Assembly: GCF_017873245.1 (NCBI RefSeq)
Contig: NZ_JAGGJY010000021.1
Location: 1-54,445, forward strand
Direction: 5' to 3'
DNA length: 54,445 nucleotides
Source of the DNA: Clostridium tertium
Lineage (GTDB): Bacteria; Bacillota; Clostridia; Clostridiales; Clostridiaceae
Shown here piece by piece: positions 44,549-54,437 of this stretch (positions are counted from its first letter, which is position 1; each line of letters opens with the position of its first letter). The notes below the pieces were generated by a model that saw only the letters and a list, made by a program, of their open reading frames with translations, had not been told where the DNA came from and did not search any database. A program made the position numbers and the translations under genes.

Positions 44549-46300
44549 ATGAAAACAAAGAGTATAACTTTAAAGTTATGTTTACTTTTAAATTTATTTA
44601 TAATAACTGTTTCTATAGTCATAGGGACATGGTCGATAAAGGATACAAATAAGATAGTTCAAGTTGAAATGGGGAAAATGAACAGCGAAATTTTGGAGGA
44701 GGTTTCAGATAATATTTCTATATTAGTATCAAATATTGAAGAGATTGGAAATAACATTGTTGAAGATAATAAATTAGTAAGTGCATTATCTATTAGAGCA
44801 GATGAAGTAATTGAAAATACAGAGGATGTTATTGATTCAAGTAAATATGTAGAAGGATTATTAAACGAACAAGTATGGAAATATGGAAAGTATAATATGA
44901 AGCCAGAGCTTTATTTAATTTCTGAAAACGGTTTAAATTTTAGTACGTATTCTAAAAATAAATATACTATGGACTCAATAAAGAGTGAGCTTTGGTATAA
45001 CAAAATAATTGAGGCTAATGGTAAAACTGTTCTTATTAGTACATTTGAAGACGAAGAGGGGATAGGTCCTTATAAATGTATATTTAGAATGGGGAGAGTA
45101 ATAAAGGACTTAATTACAGGTGAGACCTTAGGAGTGCTTATCATGGATGTAAGTGAAAAAATGCTTTATGATAGGTATAATAAGATTATTAAAGATGGCA
45201 GAAATATATATATTATAGATATAAAAGGAAATATAATATCAAGTAAAGATAAAAGGCTAATAGGAGAAAATTATTATAAAGAATTAGATTACGGAAACTA
45301 CATAGAAACAGAGGAGTGGTACTCCATATTTAAAAGAGATAATGTAGAGTTTATGAAGATAGTATGTACATTAGATAGATATGGATGGTCAATAGTTGAA
45401 GAAATACCGCTACATATAGTTAGACAACCTATAAAGCAAATAACACAAAAATTCTTACTTACTTTAATTTTAGTAGTAATTGTTTCATTTATAGTTATTT
45501 ATAAGATTTCTGTTTGGGTTACTAAACCTGTTATAAATATAAAAAATACAATAGAAAAAGTAATGTGCGGAAATTTAAAAGTTAAAGTTAAAGTTGATAG
45601 GGATGATGAAATCGGTATGTTAGAGGAATCTTTTAACGATATGGTTAAATGGTTAGATGATTCCATAGAGGAAATAAAGGAAAAAGAGAAACAAAAACGT
45701 ATAGCAGAGTTAAGCTTTTTACAAGCTCAAATTAATCCTCATTTTCTATATAATACTTTAAGTGGGGTTAGATTTTTAGTTTCTATGAATAGAAATGATG
45801 ATGCAGAAGAGATGTTATATAAATTTTCTAAATTATTAAGAAATATATTGCCTAGAGCTAGCGAACTTATTTCATTAGAAGATGAGATAGAAATAATTAA
45901 AACTTATATAGAACTTCAGCAAATTAGATACCCTGATGGATTCAAAGTAGATATAGATATAGATGAAAAAATAAAAAATACAATGGTTCCAGCATTAATA
46001 TTACAGCCAATTGTTGAAAATGCTATTTTTTATAGTATGGAAAGTGAAAATAATAAAGGTGAAATAAAAATAAACGGTTATGTAAACCATGAATATATAA
46101 TTATAGAAATAAGTGATAATGGTAAGGGAATGAGTAGCATTCAAATAAATAATGTTTTTAAGAATAAAGAATCTATAAACAGGGTAGGGTTGATTAACGT
46201 TCATGAAAGGATACAATTAAATTATGGAAAGGAATATGGTATTGAGATAAAAAGTCAAGAAGGAAAAGGGACAATAGTGATATTTAAATTACCTAAATAA
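44549..46300 (+). CDS. sensor histidine kinase, YesM/LytS type
   Basis: The 583-residue membrane kinase has TM1 (about 8-30), a large extracellular sensor region (31-300), TM2 (about 306-326), HAMP (327-380), His_kinase domain with INPHFLYNTL (His398) and a HATPase domain (EISDNGKGMS, VGLINVHERI). The start at 44549 has AGAGGA ahead; an in-frame TTG 42 bases earlier is weaker. It is paired with the AraC-type regulator 13 bases downstream. Such systems usually sense sugars; here nucleoside genes follow, so a nucleoside or its sugar is a plausible signal (inference). Confidence 0.9.
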   Translation: MKTKSITLKLCLLLNLFIITVSIVIGTWSIKDTNKIVQVEMGKMNSEILEEVSDNISILVSNIEEIGNNIVEDNKLVSALSIRADEVIENTEDVIDSSKYVEGLLNEQVWKYGKYNMKPELYLISENGLNFSTYSKNKYTMDSIKSELWYNKIIEANGKTVLISTFEDEEGIGPYKCIFRMGRVIKDLITGETLGVLIMDVSEKMLYDRYNKIIKDGRNIYIIDIKGNIISSKDKRLIGENYYKELDYGNYIETEEWYSIFKRDNVEFMKIVCTLDRYGWSIVEEIPLHIVRQPIKQITQKFLLTLILVVIVSFIVIYKISVWVTKPVINIKNTIEKVMCGNLKVKVKVDRDDEIGMLEESFNDMVKWLDDSIEEIKEKEKQKRIAELSFLQAQINPHFLYNTLSGVRFLVSMNRNDDAEEMLYKFSKLLRNILPRASELISLEDEIEIIKTYIELQQIRYPDGFKVDIDIDEKIKNTMVPALILQPIVENAIFYSMESENNKGEIKINGYVNHEYIIIEISDNGKGMSSIQINNVFKNKESINRVGLINVHERIQLNYGKEYGIEIKSQEGKGTIVIFKLPK

Positions 46301-46313
46301 AGGAGGATGAATT

Positions 46314-47063
46314 ATGTTAAATATACTAGTTGTAGAGGATGAGGGTCCAATAAGAGACTGGATTAGATATACTATAAAAAATATTTCAGATGATTTCAAT
46401 ATAATAGGGAGCGTAAGTAATGGAAAAGAAGCTTATGATATTGCTTTGAAAAATCCACCGGATGTTATTATAACAGATATAAAGATGCCTGTTATGGATG
46501 GAATAGAATTGTCTAAAAGAGTAAAAGAAGTGATACCAGAGGTGTATATAATAATACTAACAAATTTTGCAGAGTTTTCATATGCTAAGGAAGCTATAAG
46601 TTGTGGAGTTTATGAGTATTTAATAAAATCAGATATTAGGCCCAAGGAGCTTAGTGAAATACTAAATAAAATAAATGAAATAATAAAATCCAAGATCGAA
46701 ATTAAGGATGAAGAGAAATTGGATAAACATAATATTGTTAAGCCTAAAGCATATTCAAGATCTATAGAGAAAGCTTTAAAGTATATAGATGATAATTATA
46801 AAAAACATATTTCTCTTATGGATGTAGCAAAACATATATATTTATCACACGAATATTTTTCTAGACTTTTTAAAGAAGAAGTAGGAGAAAACTTTAGCAC
46901 TTATTTAACTATTTATAGAATAAAGAAAGCTAAAGAATTAATAAAAAATACAGATATGAAGATATCTCAAATTGCCTTAGAAGTAGGGTATTCTAATGCT
47001 GGATATTTTTCTAAAAACTATAAAAGGTATACAGGAATTTCACCAGAGGAAGATAGATATTGA
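46314..47063 (+). CDS. response regulator with AraC-type DNA-binding domain (YesN type)
   Basis: The 249-residue protein has a receiver domain (1-120, E8/D9, phospho-acceptor D55 in ITDIKMPVMDG) and a C-terminal AraC domain with two HTHs (about 150-249, LMDVAKHIYLSHEYFSRLFKEEVG and ISQIALEVGYSNAGYFSKNYKRYTG). It is shorter than most YesN proteins (about 350-500), lacking the usual middle region. AAAGGAGGA precedes the ATG. Likely targets are the BMP-family gene and pdp-deoC just downstream. Confidence 0.9.
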   Translation: MLNILVVEDEGPIRDWIRYTIKNISDDFNIIGSVSNGKEAYDIALKNPPDVIITDIKMPVMDGIELSKRVKEVIPEVYIIILTNFAEFSYAKEAISCGVYEYLIKSDIRPKELSEILNKINEIIKSKIEIKDEEKLDKHNIVKPKAYSRSIEKALKYIDDNYKKHISLMDVAKHIYLSHEYFSRLFKEEVGENFSTYLTIYRIKKAKELIKNTDMKISQIALEVGYSNAGYFSKNYKRYTGISPEEDRY

Positions 47064-47267
47064 TAATGTTATAACGAAATGTCAAATAAATTATAAAAAA
47101 TCAATATTTTACAGATATAAGATAGATAATAATTAAATGTTAATAAAATTATATCCAAATAATTCTATTCAATATCAATATTCTTTATATAAAGTGGGAT
47201 TTTATTTATGTATAATTATATTGAATAAAAGATATTGCAAGTTATTATCCATTATAAAGGAGATTAA

Positions 47268-48347
47268 ATGATTAAAAATTTAAATAGAATATTGATGGGA
47301 GCATTAATATTAGTTATAACAATAATTTTTGTAGCATCCTTAGGTGTTAATATGAATAATAGCTTAAAACCAAAAGAAGAAAAAAATTTAAAAGTAGCTG
47401 TTGTTTTTACTGGAAGTGGATTAGGAGATAAATCCTTTAACGATTTAATTTACGATGGTTTACTAAAGGCACAGAAGGAGTTAGGTGTAGAATTTGATTA
47501 CTCAGAACCTATATATCCTGAAGAATATGAAAAGAGTTTAATAGAATTTGCAGAAACAGAAGAATATCAATTAATAATTGCTGTTGGTCCTGAACAAGAA
47601 GGTGATGTGAAAGCGGTTTCAAAAAGATATCCTAATCAAAAGTTTACTTTAATAGATTCAAAGGTTGATGCTAAAAATATAAGTTCCATTTATACAAGAT
47701 GGGAAGAACAAGCATTTTTAAATGGCGTTATTTCAGGAATATTAAGTAAAGAAGATTATGAAAAAACAGGATATATGAGTAAAGCAGGAGTAATATTAGG
47801 AATGGAAGTTCCACATCTAAGAGAAGGAGCTATAGGGTTTGAAGCTGGATTTAAATATATTAATCCAGATGGGGAAGTAATTACAGCAGTAGTAAACGAT
47901 TTTAAAAATCCGCTTAAGGCTAGAGAAACTGCATTGTTGATGTATAGCAAAGGAGTTAAATATATACAACACTTAGCAGGAGCATCAGGGCTTGGGGTAT
48001 TCTCAGCAGCTAAGGAAAGTGGCGGATATGCTTTTGGAGTGGATGAAAATCAAAACTATTTTGATCCGAGCGTTATAATCTCTACGGCTACAAGATATAT
48101 GAATCAAATTATTTTTAATGAAATCAAATATATGAATGATAATACTTGGAATGATGGAGTTCATTTATCAGGATTAAAAGAAGGGATTATAGATATTACT
48201 AGGGAAGGATCAGAAGTGGAATTAGATCCAATAGTTATGAAAACTGTGAACAAAATAAAATCAAAGATAGTAAATGATGAATTAACTATACCTAAGAGTA
48301 AAGAAGAACTTGAAACTTGGGTTAAATTAAATAAATACGAAGAATAA
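47268..48347 (+). CDS. BMP-family nucleoside-binding protein, membrane anchored, no lipobox
   Basis: The 359-residue protein belongs to the basic membrane protein (Med/TmpC/PnrA) family: KVAVVFTGSGLGDKSFNDLIYDGL and GVDENQNYF are typical of purine-nucleoside receptors. Unlike the copy at 51743, it has an uncleaved-looking N-terminal helix (8-26) and no lipobox Cys, so it is membrane tethered. It lies between the two-component pair and pdp. It could deliver ligand to the kinase rather than to a transporter (inference). AAAGGAG precedes the ATG. Confidence 0.82.
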   Translation: MIKNLNRILMGALILVITIIFVASLGVNMNNSLKPKEEKNLKVAVVFTGSGLGDKSFNDLIYDGLLKAQKELGVEFDYSEPIYPEEYEKSLIEFAETEEYQLIIAVGPEQEGDVKAVSKRYPNQKFTLIDSKVDAKNISSIYTRWEEQAFLNGVISGILSKEDYEKTGYMSKAGVILGMEVPHLREGAIGFEAGFKYINPDGEVITAVVNDFKNPLKARETALLMYSKGVKYIQHLAGASGLGVFSAAKESGGYAFGVDENQNYFDPSVIISTATRYMNQIIFNEIKYMNDNTWNDGVHLSGLKEGIIDITREGSEVELDPIVMKTVNKIKSKIVNDELTIPKSKEELETWVKLNKYEE

Positions 48348-48361
48348 ATGGAGGTTTTAGT

Positions 48362-49666
48362 ATGAGAGCTTTTGATATTATTGCAAAGAAGAGAGATAAA
48401 AAAGAGTTGAGTAAAGAGGAAATAGAATTTTTTATAGAAGGTTATACTAAAGGCGAGGTTACTGATTATCAAACGTCTGCATTGTTGATGGCTATATATT
48501 TAAATGGATTTAGTAAAGAAGAAACAGTTAATTTAACAATGGCTATGATTAAATCAGGAGATGTTGTTGATTTAAGTGAAATAAATGGAATAAAAGTTGA
48601 TAAGCATAGTACTGGTGGAGTTGGAGATAAAACGTCTCTAATATTGGTACCTATGGTTGCAGCAGTTGGAGGAAAGGTTGCTAAATTATCAGGAAGGGGT
48701 CTAGGACACACAGGAGGAACTCTTGACAAGCTTGAAGCAATACCAGGATTTGATATAAATGTATCAAAAGAAAACTTTATAAACTTTGTTAATAAATCAG
48801 GACTTGTAATAGCTGGACAAACACAGAATATAGTACCTGCTGATAAGAAAATATATGCACTTAGAGATGTTACTGCTACTATAGATAGTATTCCTTTGAT
48901 AGCAGCTAGTATAATGAGCAAAAAAATTGCTTCAGGGTCAGATGCTATATTATTAGATGTTAAATATGGTGATGGCGCATTTATGAAAACTAAGGAAGAT
49001 GCTGAAAAGCTTGCAGAAGCTATGGTTTCTATAGGTAAGGGCTTAAATAGAAATACATCAGCAGCTATAACTTTAAATGGAGAACCTTTAGGATATGCAA
49101 TAGGAAATGCATTGGAAATTCAAGAAGTAATAGAAGTTTTAAGTGATAGAGGTCCAGAAGATCTAAGAGAGTTATGTTTAAGACTTGGTGCTCAAATGCT
49201 TAAGTTATCTAATATAGAGGTGGATGTAAATAAAGGAAGAGCTATTTTAGAGGAAGTTCTTAAGAATGGAAAAGCTCTTGAAAAATTAAAAGAACTTGTA
49301 GCTAATCAAGGTGGAGATGTAAGCGTAATAGAAGATAAGAATCTATTTACTATTGCAGAAATAGCACATGAAGTAAAAGCGCAAGAAGAAGGGTATGTAT
49401 ATGAATTGAATGCAGAAAAGGTAGGAATAGCTTCATTATTAGCAGGGGCAGGAAGAGAAACTAAAGATGATGTAATAGATTATGGTGCAGGTATAATATT
49501 ATCTAAAAAGATGGGAAGCTATGTTAATAAAGGTGATATATTAGCTACTATATATACAAGTGATATGAGCAGAATTGAAAAATCTGAAGAGATGCTTTTA
49601 TCAGCATATACAATGTCCAATGAAAAGCCAGCTAAAGCAGACATAATACACAAGATAATTGAGTAA
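48362..49666 (+). CDS. pdp: pyrimidine-nucleoside phosphorylase
   Basis: The 434-residue protein has the thymidine/pyrimidine phosphorylase signature VDKHSTGGVGDKTSL (near 80-94) and a C-terminal biotinyl-like domain. It splits uridine, thymidine and deoxyuridine into base and (deoxy)ribose-1-phosphate. It is 14 bases after the BMP gene and 22 bases before deoC, so the three form an operon. Confidence 0.95.
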   Translation: MRAFDIIAKKRDKKELSKEEIEFFIEGYTKGEVTDYQTSALLMAIYLNGFSKEETVNLTMAMIKSGDVVDLSEINGIKVDKHSTGGVGDKTSLILVPMVAAVGGKVAKLSGRGLGHTGGTLDKLEAIPGFDINVSKENFINFVNKSGLVIAGQTQNIVPADKKIYALRDVTATIDSIPLIAASIMSKKIASGSDAILLDVKYGDGAFMKTKEDAEKLAEAMVSIGKGLNRNTSAAITLNGEPLGYAIGNALEIQEVIEVLSDRGPEDLRELCLRLGAQMLKLSNIEVDVNKGRAILEEVLKNGKALEKLKELVANQGGDVSVIEDKNLFTIAEIAHEVKAQEEGYVYELNAEKVGIASLLAGAGRETKDDVIDYGAGIILSKKMGSYVNKGDILATIYTSDMSRIEKSEEMLLSAYTMSNEKPAKADIIHKIIE

Positions 49667-49688
49667 GAAAAGGAGTTAGGAGATAGAA

Positions 49689-50354
49689 ATGGATATAAAA
49701 GATATATTAAAAACAGTTGATCATACATTACTTTTACAAACATCTACATGGGACGAAATAAAAGTTATATGTGACGATGGAATGAAATATGGAGTTGCAT
49801 CAGTATGCATTCCACCTTCTTTTGTGAAAAGAGCAAAAGAATATGTTGGAGAATCTTTAAAGATATGTACTGTAATAGGATTCCCTAATGGATATAATAC
49901 AACAGAGGCAAAAGTTTTTGAAACTAGAGATGCTATACAAAAAGGTGCAGATGAAATTGATATGGTAATAAATATAGGAATGGTAAAGGAAAAAAACTAT
50001 GACTATATAATTAACGAAATAAGACAAATAAAAGAAGCATGTGAAGATAAAATATTAAAAGTAATAATAGAAACTTGTCTTTTAACGGAAGAAGAAAAGA
50101 TTGTATTATGTGATTGTGTTACAAAAGCTGGAGCAGACTTTATAAAAACATCAACTGGTTTTAGTAATGGTGGAGCGACTATTGAAGATATAGAATTGTT
50201 CAAAAAGTATGTTGGAAAAGATATAAAGATTAAAGCTGCCGGTGGGGTAAAAAGTATTGAAAAAGCAGAAGAATTTATAGAAAAGGGTGCTTCAAGACTT
50301 GGTACAAGTTCTATAATTAAAATAATGAATAATGAAGAAGTTAAGGGATATTAG
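49689..50354 (+). CDS. deoC: deoxyribose-phosphate aldolase
   Basis: The 221-residue TIM-barrel aldolase has the Schiff-base Lys153 in [11 protein letters not shown]182 in KAAGGVKS and D91 in EIDMVIN. It cleaves deoxyribose-5-phosphate into glyceraldehyde-3-phosphate and acetaldehyde, completing nucleoside catabolism started by Pdp. A phosphopentomutase (deoB) is needed between them and is not in the window. Confidence 0.96.
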   Translation: MDIKDILKTVDHTLLLQTSTWDEIKVICDDGMKYGVASVCIPPSFVKRAKEYVGESLKICTVIGFPNGYNTTEAKVFETRDAIQKGADEIDMVINIGMVKEKNYDYIINEIRQIKEACEDKILKVIIETCLLTEEEKIVLCDCVTKAGADFIKTSTGFSNGGATIEDIELFKKYVGKDIKIKAAGGVKSIEKAEEFIEKGASRLGTSSIIKIMNNEEVKGY

Positions 50355-50613
50355 ATGCCTTTGAATTAATAATAGCTAAGTTTTAATGTAGTAAGAAGTA
50401 TTTTAATGGTATAGGGTAATATTACTTGTATTTCTAGAAAAGTTTAATTAAAAGATAGAAAAATTTTATTATCATAGCTTATAAAATAGAAAAAAATATC
50501 AAAATTTATATTTATTAGAATTTGGGACTAGTATAAATCAATATAATAGATATATAATATGCATATAGGAGAAAATTATTAATTTTGATCAGAGATGCAT
50601 AAGGAGAAATGAA

Positions 50614-51636
50614 ATGGCAGTAACTATAGATGATATAGCAAAACAAGCAGGTGTATCTTCTGCAACGATTTCAAGGGTATTAAACAATTCATCTTATGTA
50701 AAAGACGAGACAAAAGAAAAAGTGCTAAAAGTTATTGAAGAAATGAATTATGTTCCAAGTGCAATAGCAAGAAGTCTTTCGAAAAGAGAGACAAACACTA
50801 TAGGAATAATAGTACCAGATATAACAAATTCATATTTTGGTGAGATAATAAAAGGTATAAGTAAAGTTGCAGAAGAAGTTGGTTTGAACATAATATTATT
50901 TAACACAAATAATGATGTGAAAAGCGAGATAAAAGCTCTAGATGAGGTTAAGAAACATAGATTAAAGGGAGTTATTATGACCCCAGGATTTGGAGATACT
51001 GAGTTTCAAGATATATTTACTGATATGATAAATAGCATAAATATACCAATTGTATTGGTTTCTGCAGACCTAAATTATATAGACTTAAATGGAGTATTTG
51101 TTGATGATATAAAAGGCGGATATGATGCTACAAAGTTATTAATAAATAAGGGACACAATAAAATAGGAATAATAACAGGGATAATAAGTTCAAGTTCAGC
51201 AGTAAATAGGCTTAATGGATATAAAAAGGCATTGATCGAAAATAATATTTCAATTATGGATCATTATATAAAAGAGGGAAAATTTAATTTAGATAAGGCT
51301 TATGAATTAACTAAAGAATTTTTAGATATGACTAATCCACCTACTGCAATAATTTCATGTAGTAATAGAATGACTTTAGGTGTTATTAAAGCTTTATTTG
51401 AAAGAAAAAAGAAGATTCCTAAGGATATAGCTTTAGTTGGATTTAATAAAATTGATCTTATAGATATAGTAGGTATTAATTTAACTTATATAGAAGACTC
51501 TCCAATAGAATTGGGACAATCATCTATAAGGTTGCTTCTAGAAATATTTGAATCTAATGAAAAAAATAAAATTAAAAGAATAAAGATACCACCTAAAGTA
51601 ATTTCAAATGGATCAGAAGATAAGGTTGGTCAATAA
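50614..51636 (+). CDS. LacI-family transcriptional regulator
   Basis: The 340-residue protein has the LacI HTH (VTIDDIAKQAGVSSATISRVLN, 3-24), hinge (IARSLSKRETNTIGIIVPD) and a periplasmic-binding-type effector domain. It lies between deoC and the BMP importer. A perfect cre-like operator (51654-51667) follows its stop and overlaps the importer promoter. It is therefore either the local repressor of nucleoside uptake or that site is for CcpA. It could itself be a CcpA relative, but CcpA is normally encoded elsewhere. Confidence 0.9.
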   Translation: MAVTIDDIAKQAGVSSATISRVLNNSSYVKDETKEKVLKVIEEMNYVPSAIARSLSKRETNTIGIIVPDITNSYFGEIIKGISKVAEEVGLNIILFNTNNDVKSEIKALDEVKKHRLKGVIMTPGFGDTEFQDIFTDMINSINIPIVLVSADLNYIDLNGVFVDDIKGGYDATKLLINKGHNKIGIITGIISSSSAVNRLNGYKKALIENNISIMDHYIKEGKFNLDKAYELTKEFLDMTNPPTAIISCSNRMTLGVIKALFERKKKIPKDIALVGFNKIDLIDIVGINLTYIEDSPIELGQSSIRLLLEIFESNEKNKIKRIKIPPKVISNGSEDKVGQ

Positions 51637-51652
51637 AAAAATTTAATCTGAT

Positions 51653-51681
51653 TTGTAAGCGGTATCAATGATTAATATTAT
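51653..51681 (+). promoter_or_regulatory. importer promoter with a perfect cre/LacI-type operator over the -35
   Basis: The operator TGTAAGCGGTATCA (51654-51667) matches the cre consensus TGWAANCGNTNWCA at every defined base. The promoter is TTGTAA (51653-51658), 17 bases, TATTAT (51676-51681), so a bound LacI/CcpA-type protein would block the -35. The start codon of the BMP lipoprotein is 62 bases downstream. Confidence 0.7.
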
Positions 51682-51742
51682 TTAACGACGCACTTCTTTG
51701 TATATCAAAGATTGCTATATATTATTTTATGGAGGGATTATT

Positions 51743-52843
51743 ATGAAAAAAAAGCTAATAGCACTAACACTTGCAGCTCTTATGGTCACTGGTCTTGTAG
51801 GTTGTGGCGGTAAGGGAAATGAAGGAGAAGGAGAAGCTAAAAAAGATTTAAAAGTAGGTATGGTTACTGATGCAGGTACTATTGATGACAAATCATTTAA
51901 CCAAGGTACTTGGGAAGGTATAGAAAAAGCTAAAGCTGATTTAAAAATTGAAAGTAATTATTTAAAGCCAGCTGGAACTACAGAAGCAGATTATATGAAA
52001 GAAATAGGAAATCTTTTTGATACAGATTATAAATTTATAGTTACTCCTGGATTCAAATTTGAGACAGCTATATTCCAAGCTCAAGATAAGTATCCAGATG
52101 CTAAGTTTGTAATCATAGACGGAGCTCCTAACAATGGAAAAACAGGAGCAGATAGAGTAGAAAAAGTTGGTGACAATGCAGTTGCTATATTCTTTGCTGA
52201 ACATGAAGCTGGTTTCTTAGCAGGTGTAGCTGCTTCTCTTCAATTAAAAGAAGGTGAATTAGGTTTCATAGGTGGAATGGAAATACCATTAGTTCAAAAG
52301 TTTAACTGGGGATTCCAACAAGGTGTTAAGTATGCAAATGAAAATCTTGGAACAAAGATGAATATTAAAGCAGAAAACGTAGTTTATCAAGGTTCATTTG
52401 ATAACGTAGCAGCAGGACAACAATTAGCAGCAACTATGTTTGATAATGGAGTTAAAGCTATATTTACAGCTGCTGGTGGAGTTGGAGTTGGAGCTATAAA
52501 TGAAGCTAAGACAAGAGCAACAGCAGGAAAAGAAGCATGGATAGTTGGAGTTGACGTTGACCAATATGCAGATGGTATATACAAAGATGATAAATCAATC
52601 ATTTTAACTTCTGCTATGAAGAAAGTAGATTCAGCTTCATATGAAATGGTTAAGGCTGAATTAGATGGTAAATTCCCGGGTGGACAAACTTTAACTTTTG
52701 ATGCTAAAAATGATGGAATTGGAATTCCAAAAGAAAATCCAAATTTAAGTAAAGAAACTACAGATAAAGTTGATGAAATATTCAATCAAATTAAAGAAGG
52801 TAAAATCACAGTAGCTGGTGAAAAAGGCGATTTAATTAAATAA
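51743..52843 (+). CDS. BMP-family nucleoside-binding lipoprotein
   Basis: The 366-residue protein has a lipoprotein signal with LVGC (Cys21) and the BMP family core (VGMVTDAGTIDDKSFNQGTWEGI, GVDVDQYADG). It is the surface receptor of the ABC importer encoded next. The start at 51743 has GGAGGGA five bases ahead; an upstream in-frame start would place the signal peptide internally. A 16-bp hairpin follows (52850-52884), likely protecting this message. Confidence 0.95.
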   Translation: MKKKLIALTLAALMVTGLVGCGGKGNEGEGEAKKDLKVGMVTDAGTIDDKSFNQGTWEGIEKAKADLKIESNYLKPAGTTEADYMKEIGNLFDTDYKFIVTPGFKFETAIFQAQDKYPDAKFVIIDGAPNNGKTGADRVEKVGDNAVAIFFAEHEAGFLAGVAASLQLKEGELGFIGGMEIPLVQKFNWGFQQGVKYANENLGTKMNIKAENVVYQGSFDNVAAGQQLAATMFDNGVKAIFTAAGGVGVGAINEAKTRATAGKEAWIVGVDVDQYADGIYKDDKSIILTSAMKKVDSASYEMVKAELDGKFPGGQTLTFDAKNDGIGIPKENPNLSKETTDKVDEIFNQIKEGKITVAGEKGDLIK

Positions 52844-52849
52844 TTATAT

Positions 52850-52884
52850 AAGGAAATTTAAAGGCAAAGCCTTTAAATTTCCTT
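52850..52884 (+). repeat. perfect 16-bp hairpin between the receptor and ATPase genes
   Basis: AAGGAAATTTAAAGGC, a three-base loop, then GCCTTTAAATTTCCTT. There is no T tract after it, so it is probably an mRNA stabiliser/processing hairpin or a partial terminator that gives more receptor than ATPase. Confidence 0.7.
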
Positions 52885-52907
52885 GAAAATATGAAAAGAG
52901 GAAAGCG

Positions 52908-54437
52908 GTGAATTATATGGAGTATGTAGTAGAAATGCTTAACATTCGAAAAGAGTTTCCAGGAATTGTAGCAAATGATAATGTAACATTACAACTAAAA
53001 AAAGGTGAAGTTCATGCTCTTTTAGGTGAAAATGGTGCAGGAAAATCTACATTAATGGGGATGCTTTTTGGGATGTATCAACCAGAAGCTGGAGTAATAA
53101 AAGTAAAAGGAAAAGAAGTTAAAATTTCTAGTCCTAATGTAGCAAATGATTTAGGAATAGGAATGGTTCATCAACACTTTAAACTAGTTGAAAACTTTAC
53201 TGTAACAGAAAATATAATTTTAGGTTGTGAACCAAAGAAGTTTTTAACTATTGATATAAAAAATGCAGCTAAAAGGATTGATGAATTATCCAAAACTTAT
53301 GGCTTAAATGTTGATCCATACTCAAAAATTGAAGACATATCTGTTGGTATGCAACAACGTGTTGAAATTTTAAAAATGTTATATAGAAATGCTGAGGTTC
53401 TTATATTTGATGAACCAACAGCCGTTTTAACTCCTCAAGAAATTGATGACTTAATTAAAATAATGCAAAACCTTATAAATGAAGGAAAATCAATAATTCT
53501 AATTACACATAAGCTAAAGGAAATTAAAGCAGCCGCAGATAGATGTACAGTTATAAGAAGAGGAAAGTGTATAGGAACAGTTGATGTTAAAACAACTACA
53601 GAAGCTGATATGGCTAAGATGATGGTTGGAAGACAAGTTTCATTTAAAGTTGATAAAGTAGAAGCAAATCCAGGAGATGAAGTATTAAGGCTAGAGAATT
53701 TATCTGTTAAAAACAATAAAAAGGTTTTAGGGTTAAAAGACTTTTCTTTAAATGTAAGAAAAGGCGAAATAGTTGGTGTAGCTGGAGTTGAAGGTAATGG
53801 ACAAACGGAATTAGTAGAAGCTATAACTGGCATGAGAGGTATAGAGAGTGGAAGTATATTCTTTAATGGAAAGGATATTAGCAAAACTTCAATAAGAAAG
53901 AGAATTGATGAGGGGATAGCACATATTCCAGAAGATAGACATAAAAGAGGACTTATTCTTGATTACACTATGGAAGATAATATGGTTCTTAAGGTTTATA
54001 AAAATGAACCATTTTCTAAAAATGGACTTATAAATAGAAGTAAAATAACTGAATACGCAAATAATATTATTGAGACTTTTGATGTTAGAGCTGGTGAAGG
54101 TGGAAAATCAATGGCCAGATCTTTATCAGGTGGAAATCAACAAAAGGGGATTATTGGACGTGAAGTTCAGTCAAATCCTGACTTGTTGATAGCTGTTCAA
54201 CCAACTAGAGGGTTAGATGTAGGGTCTATAGAATACATACACAAAAGACTAGTTGAACAAAGAGATAGTGGGAAAGCTGTACTTTTAGTATCATTAGAAT
54301 TAGACGAGATACTAAATGTTTCAGATAGAATTGCTATTGTTAACAATGGCGAACTTATAGGAATAGTAAATGCCTCTGAAACAGATGAAAATGAAGTTGG
54401 ATTAATGATGGCAGGAATAAAGAGAGGTGAAAGCTAA
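52908..54437 (+). CDS. nucleoside ABC importer, ATP-binding protein (NupO type)
   Basis: The 509-residue tandem ATPase has Walker A in LLGENGAGKST (39-48), a first signature SVGMQQRVEI, then a second half with GVEGNGQTEL (the Lys-less Walker A normal for RbsA/NupO-type proteins) and LSGGNQQKGIIGR. It powers uptake of nucleosides captured by the BMP lipoprotein. GTG at 52908 is used (AGAGGAA just ahead); ATG at 52917 is an alternative. Its TAA overlaps the ATG of the next gene (TAATG). Confidence 0.94.
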   Translation: MNYMEYVVEMLNIRKEFPGIVANDNVTLQLKKGEVHALLGENGAGKSTLMGMLFGMYQPEAGVIKVKGKEVKISSPNVANDLGIGMVHQHFKLVENFTVTENIILGCEPKKFLTIDIKNAAKRIDELSKTYGLNVDPYSKIEDISVGMQQRVEILKMLYRNAEVLIFDEPTAVLTPQEIDDLIKIMQNLINEGKSIILITHKLKEIKAAADRCTVIRRGKCIGTVDVKTTTEADMAKMMVGRQVSFKVDKVEANPGDEVLRLENLSVKNNKKVLGLKDFSLNVRKGEIVGVAGVEGNGQTELVEAITGMRGIESGSIFFNGKDISKTSIRKRIDEGIAHIPEDRHKRGLILDYTMEDNMVLKVYKNEPFSKNGLINRSKITEYANNIIETFDVRAGEGGKSMARSLSGGNQQKGIIGREVQSNPDLLIAVQPTRGLDVGSIEYIHKRLVEQRDSGKAVLLVSLELDEILNVSDRIAIVNNGELIGIVNASETDENEVGLMMAGIKRGES

